15,001 nucleotides of DNA from Deltaproteobacteria bacterium (GTDB taxonomy: Bacteria; Desulfobacterota; UBA8473): positions 1 through 15,001 of the forward strand of contig JAUXFK010000039.1 in assembly GCA_030623035.1 (NCBI GenBank), in the 5' to 3' direction. A program made the position numbers and the translations under genes. Below are positions 1 to 7,648 of this stretch, one piece after another. A model generated the notes under the pieces. It worked only from the letters and a program-made list of their open reading frames with translations. It did no database searches and was not told the origin of the DNA. Position 1 is the stretch's first letter. Every line of letters begins with the position of its first letter.

Positions 1-396
1 CCTTTCTCCCATTTCTTTGATAGCGAGATGTGTCCTGACCCTTGCATTGACTTCTGACAAATGAAAAGGCTTGGTGATATAGTCCACCCCACCTACTTCA
101 AAACCTTTGGTTTTGTGTCCGGTGTGAGTGAGTGCGCTAATGAAAATTAAAGGAATGTTTTCTGTTTCCGGAATACCTTTGAGCCTTTTACATACTTCAT
201 ATCCGTTCATTTCGGGCATCATGATATCCAAGAGGATTAAATCCGGCACATGTTTTTGTGCATAATCGATGGCTTTCGGTCCATTTTTGGCGATGCCCAG
301 ATGATAGTCGTTTTTTAAGGAGTTTACCAATAAATCGATATTGGTTGAATTATCCTCAACGATCAAAACCAAAGGCTTTTGTGATCGCACGGTCAT
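1..396 (-). CDS. Response regulator receiver protein (3' end beyond window)
   Basis: The 132 visible codons encode a CheY-like receiver domain, the phosphate acceptor of a two-component system. It opens with LVLIVEDN (acidic pocket), has the phospho-acceptor Asp in LLDIMMPEMNG, a Ser switch residue in LIFISA, and the conserved Lys in DYITKPF followed by the usual tail of the domain. The gene runs off the left edge, so any output domain is unseen. ATG at 394-396 is preceded by AAGGAG at very short spacing; GTG two codons in is an alternative with better spacing. It begins about 50 bases after the stop of the hybrid kinase on the same strand, so the two are probably co-transcribed. It could receive phosphate from that kinase's Hpt domain; this is inferred from position. 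Confidence 0.88.
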   Translation of the reverse strand, partial: MTVRSQKPLVLIVEDNSTNIDLLVNSLKNDYHLGIAKNGPKAIDYAQKHVPDLILLDIMMPEMNGYEVCKRLKGIPETENIPLIFISALTHTGHKTKGFEVGGVDYITKPFHLSEVNARVRTHLAIKEMGER

Positions 397-445
397 TGCT
401 CCTTTGACTCGTTTATGGGCCCCGGAAAGAAATAATTCCGTGACC

Positions 446-3400
446 CTATTCCCCAAGATTTCCCAGGATTTTGTTCAGAACTTCCAGGGCTTCATCGTAA
501 TCATAGTTATTGATAAGCTTTCCAATATTTTGAAAATTTGAGACATCAAGATGTACTTTGACGGCTTTGGCACGTTCATTTATCTTTTCAGGATCAGCAA
601 GTTCAAGGGCCTCCGCCAGCTGTTCCAGTGCAGGCTTGAGTTGAGCCAGATCCATACCACTTTTTTTACCGGACAAAGGATCGATATTCGGCGTTTCAAC
701 AAGGGACTGTATCGATCCCAAAACCTGATTTAAGGCGGTTTCTACACTGTCGACTAAAGGGGAGATTACACCGGCTGTCTTTTTATCTTTGCATGCCTTT
801 TCAAGTGCCTCTACACTTCTGTGCAGATTGCCTGCTCCGATATTTGCCCCGCTTCCCTTGAGATTATGAGCCAACCGGAGGAGTACAGCCCAATCATTTT
901 TATCAAAAGCATCTCTTATTTTATTCTTGGTGTCCTGATTGTTCCTTAAGAATCCTTCAAGTATATGCTTGAAAGTATCATTGTCTAAATTCAGGTTGTT
1001 CAATGCCTCTTGAATATCGATACCTGGAAGCTTTGCAGGAAGATATCCGGACAGTTCTTTGGTTTCCGGGCCGGCTCCATCCGGTTCGATGTCTTGGATG
1101 CGCGGAGGTTCTATTCTGGTCTTTAACACCCTCCACAGCACCTGGAATAACCTGTCCTGGTTCACAGGCTTGGAGATGTAACCGTCCATGCCTGCTTCCC
1201 GGCACTTTTCTTCATCACCTTTCATCGCATGAGCGGTCATGGCAATGATGGGAAGGGATACAAATTTCGGGTCTTTTCTAATTGCTCTGGTTGCCTCATA
1301 TCCATCCATTACCGGCATCTGGATATCCATGAGTACGGCGTCATAGTGAGATCGGTGCACAGCCTCGACAGCCTCCTTCCCATTATTGGCAATTTCAGCG
1401 AGGCTCCCAACCCCCTCCAGTATGGCCAATGCGATTTCCTGGTTTGTGGGATTGTCTTCCGCCACAAGAATCCGGACTCCTTTTAACCTGTTTTTGTAAA
1501 TCGATGTTCTGGTTGTAATGTGTTTTCGCGGTTTTGCACTTTTGACATCTTTTTTCCCAAAAGTATCCATAATCGCATCAAAAAGAGTCGACTGGTATAT
1601 GGGTTTAATAAGAAAACCATTGATTCCCACTTTATCAGAGTATAGCATTTCAGATTCTCTTCTAAAGGCAGTCATGAGGATAATGGGAATATGCAGATTC
1701 ATCTCTGTCCGGATGATTCTTGAAGCTTCAATCCCATTCATTTCCGGCATTAAACAGTCCATCATGACCAGATCAACAGGATTTTCTCTCATCTCGCTAT
1801 CTTCCAGCCGTTTCAGCGATTCCCCGCCTGAGCCGGCCATTTCCACATGAAAACCAAAAGATTCCAACATCTTCTTCATTATTGTGCGGCTGTCTACACA
1901 ATCATCAACCACCAGAACGGTCAACCCCTGAATATCAGCAGGGAGTACAAGTTTTTGTGTTATTTCTTCGGGCCGCCGGTCGAAACGCGCGGTAAATCTA
2001 AACGTGCTGCCTACTCCCGGCTCGCTTTCGACCTCAATTTCCCCATCCATCATTTCCACAAGTTGCTTGCTAATACATAAGCCCAATCCGCTACCGCCAT
2101 AATGACGCGTAATGGATGCATCGGCCTGGCTGAAAGGTTCAAAAATTCTTTTAATATAGTCCGGCGGTATCCCCACACCTGTATCTTTTAGGAAGAAATC
2201 CAGTGTTGTCTTGTCTGTTGACTTTTCGTGCTCACTAACCCCCAAAAGTATAATGCCGCCTTTTTCTGTGAATTTGACTGCGTTGCTCATAAGGTTCACA
2301 AGGACTTGCTGTAAGCGCAAGGAATCGCCTATCAAGGACCTTGACATTTCAGGGTCTATGTCCACAAGTATTTCAACTGTTTTTTCGGTGGCTCTATTAA
2401 GGAACATATCAATTACCGTATCCACCACATCATCTAATTGGAAGGGATGCATTTCCAAATCAAGTTTACCGGCTTCTATCTTTGAAACGTCTAGGATGTC
2501 GTTTATGATTCCAAGCAGGGAATAGGCAGATGAGTGTATAATCTGTAGATAATGTTCCAGTTTTTCAGGTACTGTTTCCTTCAATGCCAGATCTGAGGCA
2601 GCAATAATCCCATTCATGGGTGTGCGAATCTCATGGCTCATATTGGCCAAAAACGAGTTTTTGGCCTGGGTTGCTATCTCTGCTTTTTCTTTTGCTTCTC
2701 TCAGTTCTTCCTCTATCCGCTTGCGATTCGAGATATCGCGGCCTTCATGTATCAGGAGAACGACCTTGCCCTCTTCGTTTTTTACCGGTTTGATTGAATA
2801 ATCCGTATCTTGAATGGCGCCACTAGGTAGCCCTAGTTTCCCTTCGAAACGGATAAACTGTCCGGCTGCAGCTCTTTTTATACTGTCACGTAGCTGATCC
2901 CGAAGTTCGCTTGAATAGCTGAACCATCTTGACTCCCAAAGTGGCGTGCCGACAAAGTCTGATTCTTTAACTCCCACAATATCCAATGCTGTTTTATTAA
3001 CGCTTATCACCGTTCCATCGACCTCTGTCATACCCATTAATTGAAATGTTTGCTCATATACTGCCCGGAATTTCAGTTCGTTTTCCCGGCTTATTTCTTG
3101 TGCCCGCTTGCGCTCATTAAGCTCTGATTGCAATTCTATATGAGACATATTAAGCCTTTGATTAAGGTTCAGGATCAAAATGATAGAACCTCCCATTATC
3201 AGTACTAGAATAAACCCAACCAAAATCCAATACTTATAGGTTCGGAAAACATCGACAAGCGCTATCTCCCCCAAGTGTTTATAAGGGCCGATTTTTAGCT
3301 CTTTCAAGCATTCATTCACAGAGCGATAGTTCAGCGGAATGGTCCAGCCGACCAATCTTCCTGCAATGGGGACCGGAGAATCCTCAGGCATTTTAAGGAG

Positions 3401-4195
3401 TGCGACGGCAACTTCTTCGGCCAGTTCGTCGGAAACATGCTTAACTCTTGCCATAGGCCATTCAGGATACAAGCGCGTTGAACTCATACAAGGAAGATGG
3501 CCAAACTTTGCGCCCTCTTTACAGAACACATAAAAATTCTTAAGATCGACCTTTCCCTCCGCATGCATCTGTTCTAATGTATTGGTTCTCACAGACCCGG
3601 CATCAACTATGCCGTCTCGAACCGCATAAATGACCGCATCCTGTGTGCCGCCAAATCTAAGTTCTTTGAAATCATGATAGGGATCAATCCCTTTTTCTTT
3701 CAATTTACGCCATGCTGCCTGCCAGCCCCCAAGGGACTTCTCATCAACCGCCATAAAGGTCTTTCCCAGTAAATCATCTAAGCGCTTGATGTCCTCCCGA
3801 TCCGCCTTTCTGAAAATCACTCCTCCATATCTTGTGCATACACCCTCAACGCACGCATTCTTCAATGTCGCAATCCGGTTCGCGCCATAAAAGTGTTCCA
3901 GTTCAATATAAGACGACGGATTTGTTAACACAAAATCGATCTTCCCATTTTTGACGGAATCGAGGATCTGGTTGTATCCAAGCGGTACAATAATAAACGT
4001 TTTGTCTGAAATTCGGTTCGAGAGATACTCGGCCAAAGGATCCCACTCTTCCTGGCACAATTCGTGTCCCCTTTTAGCCAGCACGCCGATTTTCAGTGGA
4101 TTGTCTTCAGCCCGTACCAGACCAGGGGGGGAGGCACCAAATAGTAATGACACAAAAAGCAGTATGATAAATATTTTCTTCATTACGTTCTGCAC
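446..4195 (-). CDS. Hybrid sensor histidine kinase with periplasmic PhnD-like sensor, two receivers and Hpt
   Basis: A membrane-bound phosphorelay kinase of 1249 residues in the BvgS/EvgS/TtrS style. Order seen: signal peptide (about 1-29); a periplasmic substrate-binding domain of the PhnD type (about 33-300); one membrane helix (about 322-343); a short coiled stretch; PAS (about 374-490); HisKA with the phospho-acceptor His521 in SHEIRTPMNG; HATPase with NLMSNAVKF, DTGVGIP and GSGLGL; receiver 1 (Asp813 in MMDCLMP); receiver 2 (Asp957 in LMDIQMP); and Hpt with His1110 in AHNLKGSG. All key phosphotransfer residues are present, so a full His-Asp-His relay looks intact. The sensor domain carries six Cys (47, 115, 120, 225, 236, 296). 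PhnD-like sensors in TtrS and ThsS respond to sulfur oxyanions, but this ligand is unknown. The first codon is GTG; ATG four codons later (4181-4183), with AAGG about 11 bases upstream, is an equally good start. The response regulator lies just downstream. Confidence 0.95.
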   Translation of the reverse strand: MQNVMKKIFIILLFVSLLFGASPPGLVRAEDNPLKIGVLAKRGHELCQEEWDPLAEYLSNRISDKTFIIVPLGYNQILDSVKNGKIDFVLTNPSSYIELEHFYGANRIATLKNACVEGVCTRYGGVIFRKADREDIKRLDDLLGKTFMAVDEKSLGGWQAAWRKLKEKGIDPYHDFKELRFGGTQDAVIYAVRDGIVDAGSVRTNTLEQMHAEGKVDLKNFYVFCKEGAKFGHLPCMSSTRLYPEWPMARVKHVSDELAEEVAVALLKMPEDSPVPIAGRLVGWTIPLNYRSVNECLKELKIGPYKHLGEIALVDVFRTYKYWILVGFILVLIMGGSIILILNLNQRLNMSHIELQSELNERKRAQEISRENELKFRAVYEQTFQLMGMTEVDGTVISVNKTALDIVGVKESDFVGTPLWESRWFSYSSELRDQLRDSIKRAAAGQFIRFEGKLGLPSGAIQDTDYSIKPVKNEEGKVVLLIHEGRDISNRKRIEEELREAKEKAEIATQAKNSFLANMSHEIRTPMNGIIAASDLALKETVPEKLEHYLQIIHSSAYSLLGIINDILDVSKIEAGKLDLEMHPFQLDDVVDTVIDMFLNRATEKTVEILVDIDPEMSRSLIGDSLRLQQVLVNLMSNAVKFTEKGGIILLGVSEHEKSTDKTTLDFFLKDTGVGIPPDYIKRIFEPFSQADASITRHYGGSGLGLCISKQLVEMMDGEIEVESEPGVGSTFRFTARFDRRPEEITQKLVLPADIQGLTVLVVDDCVDSRTIMKKMLESFGFHVEMAGSGGESLKRLEDSEMRENPVDLVMMDCLMPEMNGIEASRIIRTEMNLHIPIILMTAFRRESEMLYSDKVGINGFLIKPIYQSTLFDAIMDTFGKKDVKSAKPRKHITTRTSIYKNRLKGVRILVAEDNPTNQEIALAILEGVGSLAEIANNGKEAVEAVHRSHYDAVLMDIQMPVMDGYEATRAIRKDPKFVSLPIIAMTAHAMKGDEEKCREAGMDGYISKPVNQDRLFQVLWRVLKTRIEPPRIQDIEPDGAGPETKELSGYLPAKLPGIDIQEALNNLNLDNDTFKHILEGFLRNNQDTKNKIRDAFDKNDWAVLLRLAHNLKGSGANIGAGNLHRSVEALEKACKDKKTAGVISPLVDSVETALNQVLGSIQSLVETPNIDPLSGKKSGMDLAQLKPALEQLAEALELADPEKINERAKAVKVHLDVSNFQNIGKLINNYDYDEALEVLNKILGNLGE

Positions 4196-4200
4196 CTTTT

Positions 4201-4299
4201 TCGACCTGTGCAGTTACACAAACACAGTGTGTTAAAGTTTCTCTGATGATTCATCGGCAGGATTGTATTAAGCGCCGGTTGCTCGACTATACAGGTCGA
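4201..4299. repeat. Inverted repeats upstream of the hybrid kinase
   Basis: TCGACCTGT at 4201-4209 is matched by its exact reverse complement ACAGGTCGA at 4291-4299. Between them, 4221-4233 reads AACACAGTGTGTT, a perfect 6-base inverted repeat around one base. The distal arm is also half of a small hairpin, TCGAC/GTCGA at 4283-4299. All lie within about 100 bases upstream of the kinase start, where its promoter must be, so regulator binding is possible. No known operator was recognised. The rest of the 4196-4634 gap shows nothing else I can name apart from the transposase promoter. Confidence 0.3.
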
Positions 4300-4598
4300 T
4301 ATTTTAGGATTAGGGTATGTATATCAAACCCTTAAGTCATTGACATTGAACACACATTAGGACATCTTTCATTTTTATGTTTACACTTTCGGAGTTTGTT
4401 TGGACTTCATAAGTATCAACTACTTTTAGGACGATGTGAAGGACGCCGAATTGTCTCTCAAGAAATATTTGTGATCGATTGCAGTGGCTTTGTTAATTGC
4501 ATCGTATAGCATAAATCGGACAGGATTTCAAGATAATTATCCCACGCCTTATCAAAGAGAGAGGAGGTAAGAGGGATGTCCATCAGCAAGTAAATAAC

Positions 4599-4627
4599 TT
4601 GACATGATGTTGATATACTGATAATAA
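4599..4627 (+). promoter_or_regulatory. Sigma-70-type promoter for the RAYT transposase
   Basis: TTGACA (4599-4604), a 17-base spacer and TAATAA (4622-4627) form a near-consensus vegetative promoter. The expected transcript start falls at about 4634-4635, on the ATG of the transposase at 4635, and no Shine-Dalgarno sequence is visible. The mRNA would therefore be leaderless or nearly so. The motifs are seen; leaderless translation is inferred. Confidence 0.55.
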
Positions 4628-4634
4628 AAGTTTC

Positions 4635-5636
4635 ATGCCAAGATTAGCCCGTCTCAATGCCCCCGGTGTTCTGCACCACGTTATCATCCATGGGATAGAA
4701 CGCCGAAAAATATTTAAGGACAATAAGGACAAGGATAATTTTCTTGACCGCCTGGGAACCCTGTTACCTGAAACAAAAATAACCTGCTATGCATGGGCAC
4801 TTCTATCCAATCATGCACATTTTTTATTCCGAACCGGGGATACACCTCTATCAACTTTAATGCGTCGATTACTTACGGGCTATGCGGTAAGCTTCAACCG
4901 GAGGCACAAACGGCATGGTCAGCTTTTTCAAAATCGCTATAAATCCATTATTTGCCAGGAGGATGCCTATCTCAAAGAGCTGGTACGATATATCCATTTA
5001 AACCCATTGAGGGCAAGAATCGTCTCTGACATATGCGAACTCAACACTTATGCCTACTGTGGTCACAGTGTGATAATGGACCAGAAGAAACGGCCATGGC
5101 AGGATATGGGATACGTACTGTCCTACTTTGGCAAATCGCTTCGTGAATCCCGAAAACGTTACCTTCAATATGTTGAATCGGGGATTGAACAGGGAAGGAG
5201 GCCCGAGCTTGTAGGCGGTGGATTGATACGGAGTCTCGGCGGATGGCGGGCTGTAAAGAATGCTCGTTTTAAGGATAGAATGAAGGGTGATCATCGAATA
5301 TTGGGGGATAGTGCCTTTGTGATGGAGTTGCTTGCAGGGGCAGAAGATAAATTTGAACGTTTCTATGAACTGAAAAGCAAAGGATATGATCTTGATACAG
5401 TAGAGCAGAAGGTTTGCCGGCTTTTCGGTGTAGAGCCGGATGAAATATGTTCAAAGAGCCGTCAAAAAATAAGAGCGGAAGCAAGGGGGTTATATTGTTA
5501 CTGGGCGGTTGTGGAACTGGGATACTCATTGGCAGATTTGGCAAGACTTTTTGGCATGACCGGTCAAGGGGTCGGGTATGCTGTGCGAAGGGGTGAGCGA
5601 ATCGCTAAAGAAAACAATTATAGACTCATAGATTGA
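4635..5636 (+). CDS. REP-associated tyrosine transposase (HUH/Y1, IS200-like) with DnaA-like C-terminal domain
   Basis: A 333-residue single-strand DNA transposase of the RAYT group. The N-terminal half (about 1-150) is a Y1 transposase domain: MPRLARLNAPGVLHHVIIHG opening, the metal-binding HUH pair His60-Ala-His62 in LSNHAHFLFR, and RYIHLNPLRA with the likely catalytic Tyr119. The C-terminal part (about 252-325) resembles DnaA domain IV: SKSRQKIRAEARG, then a helix-turn-helix-like SLADLARLFGMTGQGVGYAV. The DnaA signature D-H-T/S-T-V is replaced by TGQGV, so sequence-specific DnaA-box binding is doubtful. RAYTs normally occur as single-copy domesticated genes acting on REP hairpins. No clear REP pair was found next to it, although short inverted repeats lie downstream (5667-5700). 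The gene appears intact, is alone on its transcript and has its own promoter. Confidence 0.9.
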   Translation: MPRLARLNAPGVLHHVIIHGIERRKIFKDNKDKDNFLDRLGTLLPETKITCYAWALLSNHAHFLFRTGDTPLSTLMRRLLTGYAVSFNRRHKRHGQLFQNRYKSIICQEDAYLKELVRYIHLNPLRARIVSDICELNTYAYCGHSVIMDQKKRPWQDMGYVLSYFGKSLRESRKRYLQYVESGIEQGRRPELVGGGLIRSLGGWRAVKNARFKDRMKGDHRILGDSAFVMELLAGAEDKFERFYELKSKGYDLDTVEQKVCRLFGVEPDEICSKSRQKIRAEARGLYCYWAVVELGYSLADLARLFGMTGQGVGYAVRRGERIAKENNYRLID

Positions 5637-5645
5637 GTTAATTAC

Positions 5646-5747
5646 TTATTGATGGTCGTCCCCCCAACCTGCCTCAGGTATCCGCGCAAACGCACGTTTG
5701 AATTCATCGACTTTTTTTGGCTGCTTACGGTTTAATTCGAGAATCAC
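5646..5747 (-). CDS. Possible 33-residue peptide or gene remnant
   Basis: Convergent with the transposase, a frame starting at GTG (5745-5747) encodes 33 residues, beginning VILELNRKQPKKVDEFKRAF and ending in AGWGDDHQ. The composition looks protein-like, and AGGGA sits just 5' of the GTG at short spacing. I recognise no family. The same bases contain two short perfect inverted repeats (ACCTG-cct-CAGGT at 5667-5679 and CAAACG-ca-CGTTTG at 5687-5700), so the stretch may instead be structured RNA or DNA linked to the transposase. Low confidence that it is a gene. Confidence 0.2.
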   Translation of the reverse strand: MILELNRKQPKKVDEFKRAFARIPEAGWGDDHQ

Positions 5748-5802
5748 TGTCCCTGACCTGATTCCCGCCTACCCCTGTGAAAGATACATTTATGCAATCT
5801 AA

Positions 5803-5841
5803 ATTATTCTTGCCTTAAATTAAGAATAATCGTACTATAAA
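5803..5841 (+). promoter_or_regulatory. Putative promoter with overlapping inverted repeat upstream of the diguanylate cyclase
   Basis: ATTATTCTT (5803-5811) and AAGAATAAT (5822-5830) form a perfect 9-base inverted repeat with a 10-base centre. It sits immediately upstream of TATAAA (5836-5841), a good -10 hexamer about 34 bases before the cyclase start. The repeat covers where the -35 element would be, and no good -35 hexamer at 17 bases is seen. That layout fits an operator for a dimeric regulator. The repeat is seen; its role is inferred. Confidence 0.4.
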
Positions 5842-5874
5842 CAGACAGAAAGCACTTATTATTAACAGTTAGGG

Positions 5875-6816
5875 ATGAGTCCAGTCATGTTGAATGGTCA
5901 TTACCAATTCCTCACCCCCGAGGAGATTGAACTCGTAATTAAGAAACTTGAATATGCCATTGCTGAACATACCAGATGGCTTAACGATTTGTACCGAAGC
6001 CGGATATGCGGTTTGCCGGTAGCGGAAATCTATCTGAAAAAAAACGCCCATCATTTATGTAAGTTTGGCCGATGGTACCATAATACTTCTTCACCGGTCC
6101 TCATGGGACGTGAAGATTTTATTCTGATTGACAGACTCCACCGCGCCATGCACGCCAGTGCCCGTATCCTGGCCATAAAAACCAAGCAGGGTGAGAACAT
6201 TACGGTCAAAGATTACGATACCTTTATCAAAAAGGAAGAGGATCTGTCAACCGGACTATTGAAATTGCGAAATGAAATGCGGGATAATCTTTTTGCCTTT
6301 GATTATCTCACCGGCCTTCTCAATCGTCAGTCGTTTTTTACCATTCTTATTCAGGAACATGCACGGGTAGTTCGCACAGGCCGTCCCTGTTGTATTTCAA
6401 TGGTTGATATCGATCACTTCAAGATTGTTAATGATACATATGGTCATCTGGCCGGCGATAAGGTGTTGCAGGAAACCACTCAGTGTCTTATCCAACATCG
6501 GCGACCCTATGATTCAATTTGGCGTTATGGGGGTGAGGAATTCCTTATCTGTCTGCCCGGTACTGTACCGGACATGGCTAGAAAAATTCTGGAGCGGCTT
6601 CGCACCAGAATATCATCGATGTCTATTGTCCTGGATAGAAATAGAAGCATAAACATTACCGTTTCTTTCGGTATTGCTGAAATAGAGCCCGATGTATCCA
6701 TAACTGATATAATCTCACGTGCCGATGAGAGCATGTATGCCGCTAAAAATGGCGGACGCAATAGGATTTGCATCTGGGGTGAGTGGGCAAGCCTTCATCA
6801 AAATGAAACATTTTAG
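5875..6816 (+). CDS. DgcZ-like diguanylate cyclase: CZB zinc-sensing domain plus GGDEF
   Basis: Makes cyclic di-GMP from two GTP. It is cytoplasmic, 313 residues, with no signal or membrane segment. The N-terminal CZB domain has His32 (AEHTRWL), Cys62 in CKFGRWYH, His89 and His93 (LHRAMHASA). The 30-27-4 spacing equals that of the zinc ligands His22, Cys52, His79 and His83 of E. coli DgcZ as I recall them. The GGDEF domain (about 141-300) has DYLTGLLNR, DIDHFKIVNDTYGH, the active site GGEEF at 219-223 and, five residues before it, RPYD (210-213), a full RxxD inhibitory site. An active, product-inhibited and zinc-repressed enzyme is inferred. The start is uncertain: AGGG directly abuts ATG 5875, while Met5 (5887) is a plausible alternative. 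Confidence 0.93.
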   Translation: MSPVMLNGHYQFLTPEEIELVIKKLEYAIAEHTRWLNDLYRSRICGLPVAEIYLKKNAHHLCKFGRWYHNTSSPVLMGREDFILIDRLHRAMHASARILAIKTKQGENITVKDYDTFIKKEEDLSTGLLKLRNEMRDNLFAFDYLTGLLNRQSFFTILIQEHARVVRTGRPCCISMVDIDHFKIVNDTYGHLAGDKVLQETTQCLIQHRRPYDSIWRYGGEEFLICLPGTVPDMARKILERLRTRISSMSIVLDRNRSINITVSFGIAEIEPDVSITDIISRADESMYAAKNGGRNRICIWGEWASLHQNETF

Positions 6817-6872
6817 GGCCAGCGTAACCCAGAGAGAAAGTCCCGAGTTGATATTAACCCAAATCCACCGTC

Positions 6873-6890
6873 TAGGTCAAAATGGACCTA
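6873..6890. repeat. Small hairpin between cyclase and toxin-antitoxin genes
   Basis: TAGGTC-aaaatg-GACCTA is a perfect 6-base stem with a 6-base loop, about 60 bases after the cyclase stop. No T-tract follows, so it is not a convincing rho-independent terminator. It could be a regulatory site upstream of the antitoxin. Confidence 0.3.
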
Positions 6891-6963
6891 TGTTACAAAA
6901 CCGTTCATCCTCATCCTTTCAGGCGACTACAAGGGGACGACCTTAAATCCCCGCAAAATCCCC

Positions 6964-7173
6964 GTGTTTACAAGTTATGCAGAACAACTTATTGGTGAAA
7001 TAAATAAAATGCCTGAAGAGCAGCTTCCCATTTTTTTAGGTATTGTGCGGTTGTTCAGAGAAGGTGTCACCCTAAAGTCGGCGGAGACGAGTTTCCGGAA
7101 AGGTTGGGAAGAAGCGTTTACTGGTGAAACAACGTCGGTATCAGAATTATGGGACGGCATTGATGCGAAATAA
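6964..7173 (+). CDS. Probable antitoxin of a RelE/ParE-type toxin-antitoxin pair
   Basis: A small 69-residue acidic protein beginning at GTG. It reads through a helical segment (QLIGEINKMPEEQLPIFLGI) and ends in a flexible tail (TSVSELWDGIDAK), the pattern of short antitoxins that wrap around a RelE/ParE toxin. The call rests mainly on its neighbour: its 3' end overlaps the first in-frame ATG of the toxin pseudogene and carries that gene's Shine-Dalgarno sequence. No DNA-binding fold can be named from sequence alone. The Shine-Dalgarno before the GTG is weak, so the start is tentative; ATG 7010 would give a much shorter product. With the toxin dead, this is probably a solitary antitoxin. Confidence 0.6.
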   Translation: MFTSYAEQLIGEINKMPEEQLPIFLGIVRLFREGVTLKSAETSFRKGWEEAFTGETTSVSELWDGIDAK

Positions 7174-7410
7174 AGGAGGCGAATCAGTAGAAGTTGAGTA
7201 TACGCCGGAGTTTAAGCGCAATCTTCGAATGCTCGCAAAGAAATACCGACACATACGCTCTGATATACAACCAGTACTTGATCAACTTCAGGCCGGAGAG
7301 GTCATTGTGGATAAGATCCCTCAGACACGGCATAGTATTTTCAAGGGGATCAGGATGACATCTCACCAGAGCAAATTCGGCGTATTGTAAGAGAATTTGA
7401 CTGTCAGTAA
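7163..7410 (+). pseudogene. RelE/ParE-family toxin, inactivated by an internal deletion
   Basis: The N-terminal part is clearly a RelE/ParE-superfamily mRNA interferase or gyrase toxin: VEVEYTPEFKRNLRMLAKKY, then HIRSDIQPVLDQLQAGE and HSIFK. At about 7345-7348 the frame shifts. The current frame ends in an unrelated GIRMTSHQSKFGVL. Another frame, from 7348, reads DQDDISPEQIRRIVREFDCQ to a stop at 7408-7410, which is the normal C-terminal helix of this family. The core strands that usually lie between them (roughly 35-40 residues, including the GGYR..YY segment) are missing, so this is a deletion, not a single-base error. In addition, AAAGGAGG (7172-7179) is ideally placed for a start at 7187-7189, but that codon is GTA, suggesting a lost GTG. 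ATG 7163 is the only standard start before it. The toxin is judged non-functional. Confidence 0.82.
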
Positions 7411-7436
7411 ATCTGATATAAAAAAATAACTCAGAA

Positions 7437-7568
7437 ATGTTCGTCAAAGACCGTCCAAATCATTATTTGGCGAAGCATTTACGACAAATTAGAAATAAAA
7501 TAACCGCACAATATCCAACCTTACAATTAGCATTTCATCACTTTGCCCCAGACCGAACAGTTTCGTAA
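7437..7568 (+). CDS. Possible 43-residue hypothetical peptide
   Basis: ATG at 7437 opens a 43-codon frame, starting MFVKDRPNHYLAKHLRQIRN and ending HHFAPDRTVS. It is basic and His-rich, and no Shine-Dalgarno sequence is visible. It lies in the 540-base gap between the dead toxin and glnD. No family is recognised; it may be a remnant of a longer gene or chance. Confidence 0.2.
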   Translation: MFVKDRPNHYLAKHLRQIRNKITAQYPTLQLAFHHFAPDRTVS

Positions 7569-7623
7569 TCAGTTGGTATTATTAAATCTTTTTAAAATTC
7601 TTCCTATTTTTTATACCTTTATT

Positions 7624-7648
7624 GCTCGAATCCGAGCAGCCATTTTTT
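7624..7648 (+). terminator. Weak stem-loop followed by a T-run
   Basis: GCTCG-aatc-CGAGC (7624-7637) is a perfect 5-base stem with a 4-base loop; six T follow at 7643-7648 after five other bases. The short stem and the offset T-tract make it only a candidate terminator for transcripts from the toxin-antitoxin side, insulating glnD. Confidence 0.3.

Noticed and set aside
1003..1486. Plus-strand frames inside the hybrid kinase
   Set aside because: They are shadows of the well-supported minus-strand receiver and Hpt domains.
7184..7447. An 87-codon minus-strand frame opposite the toxin pseudogene
   Set aside because: The plus strand carries RelE/ParE homology over the same bases; the minus frame has none.
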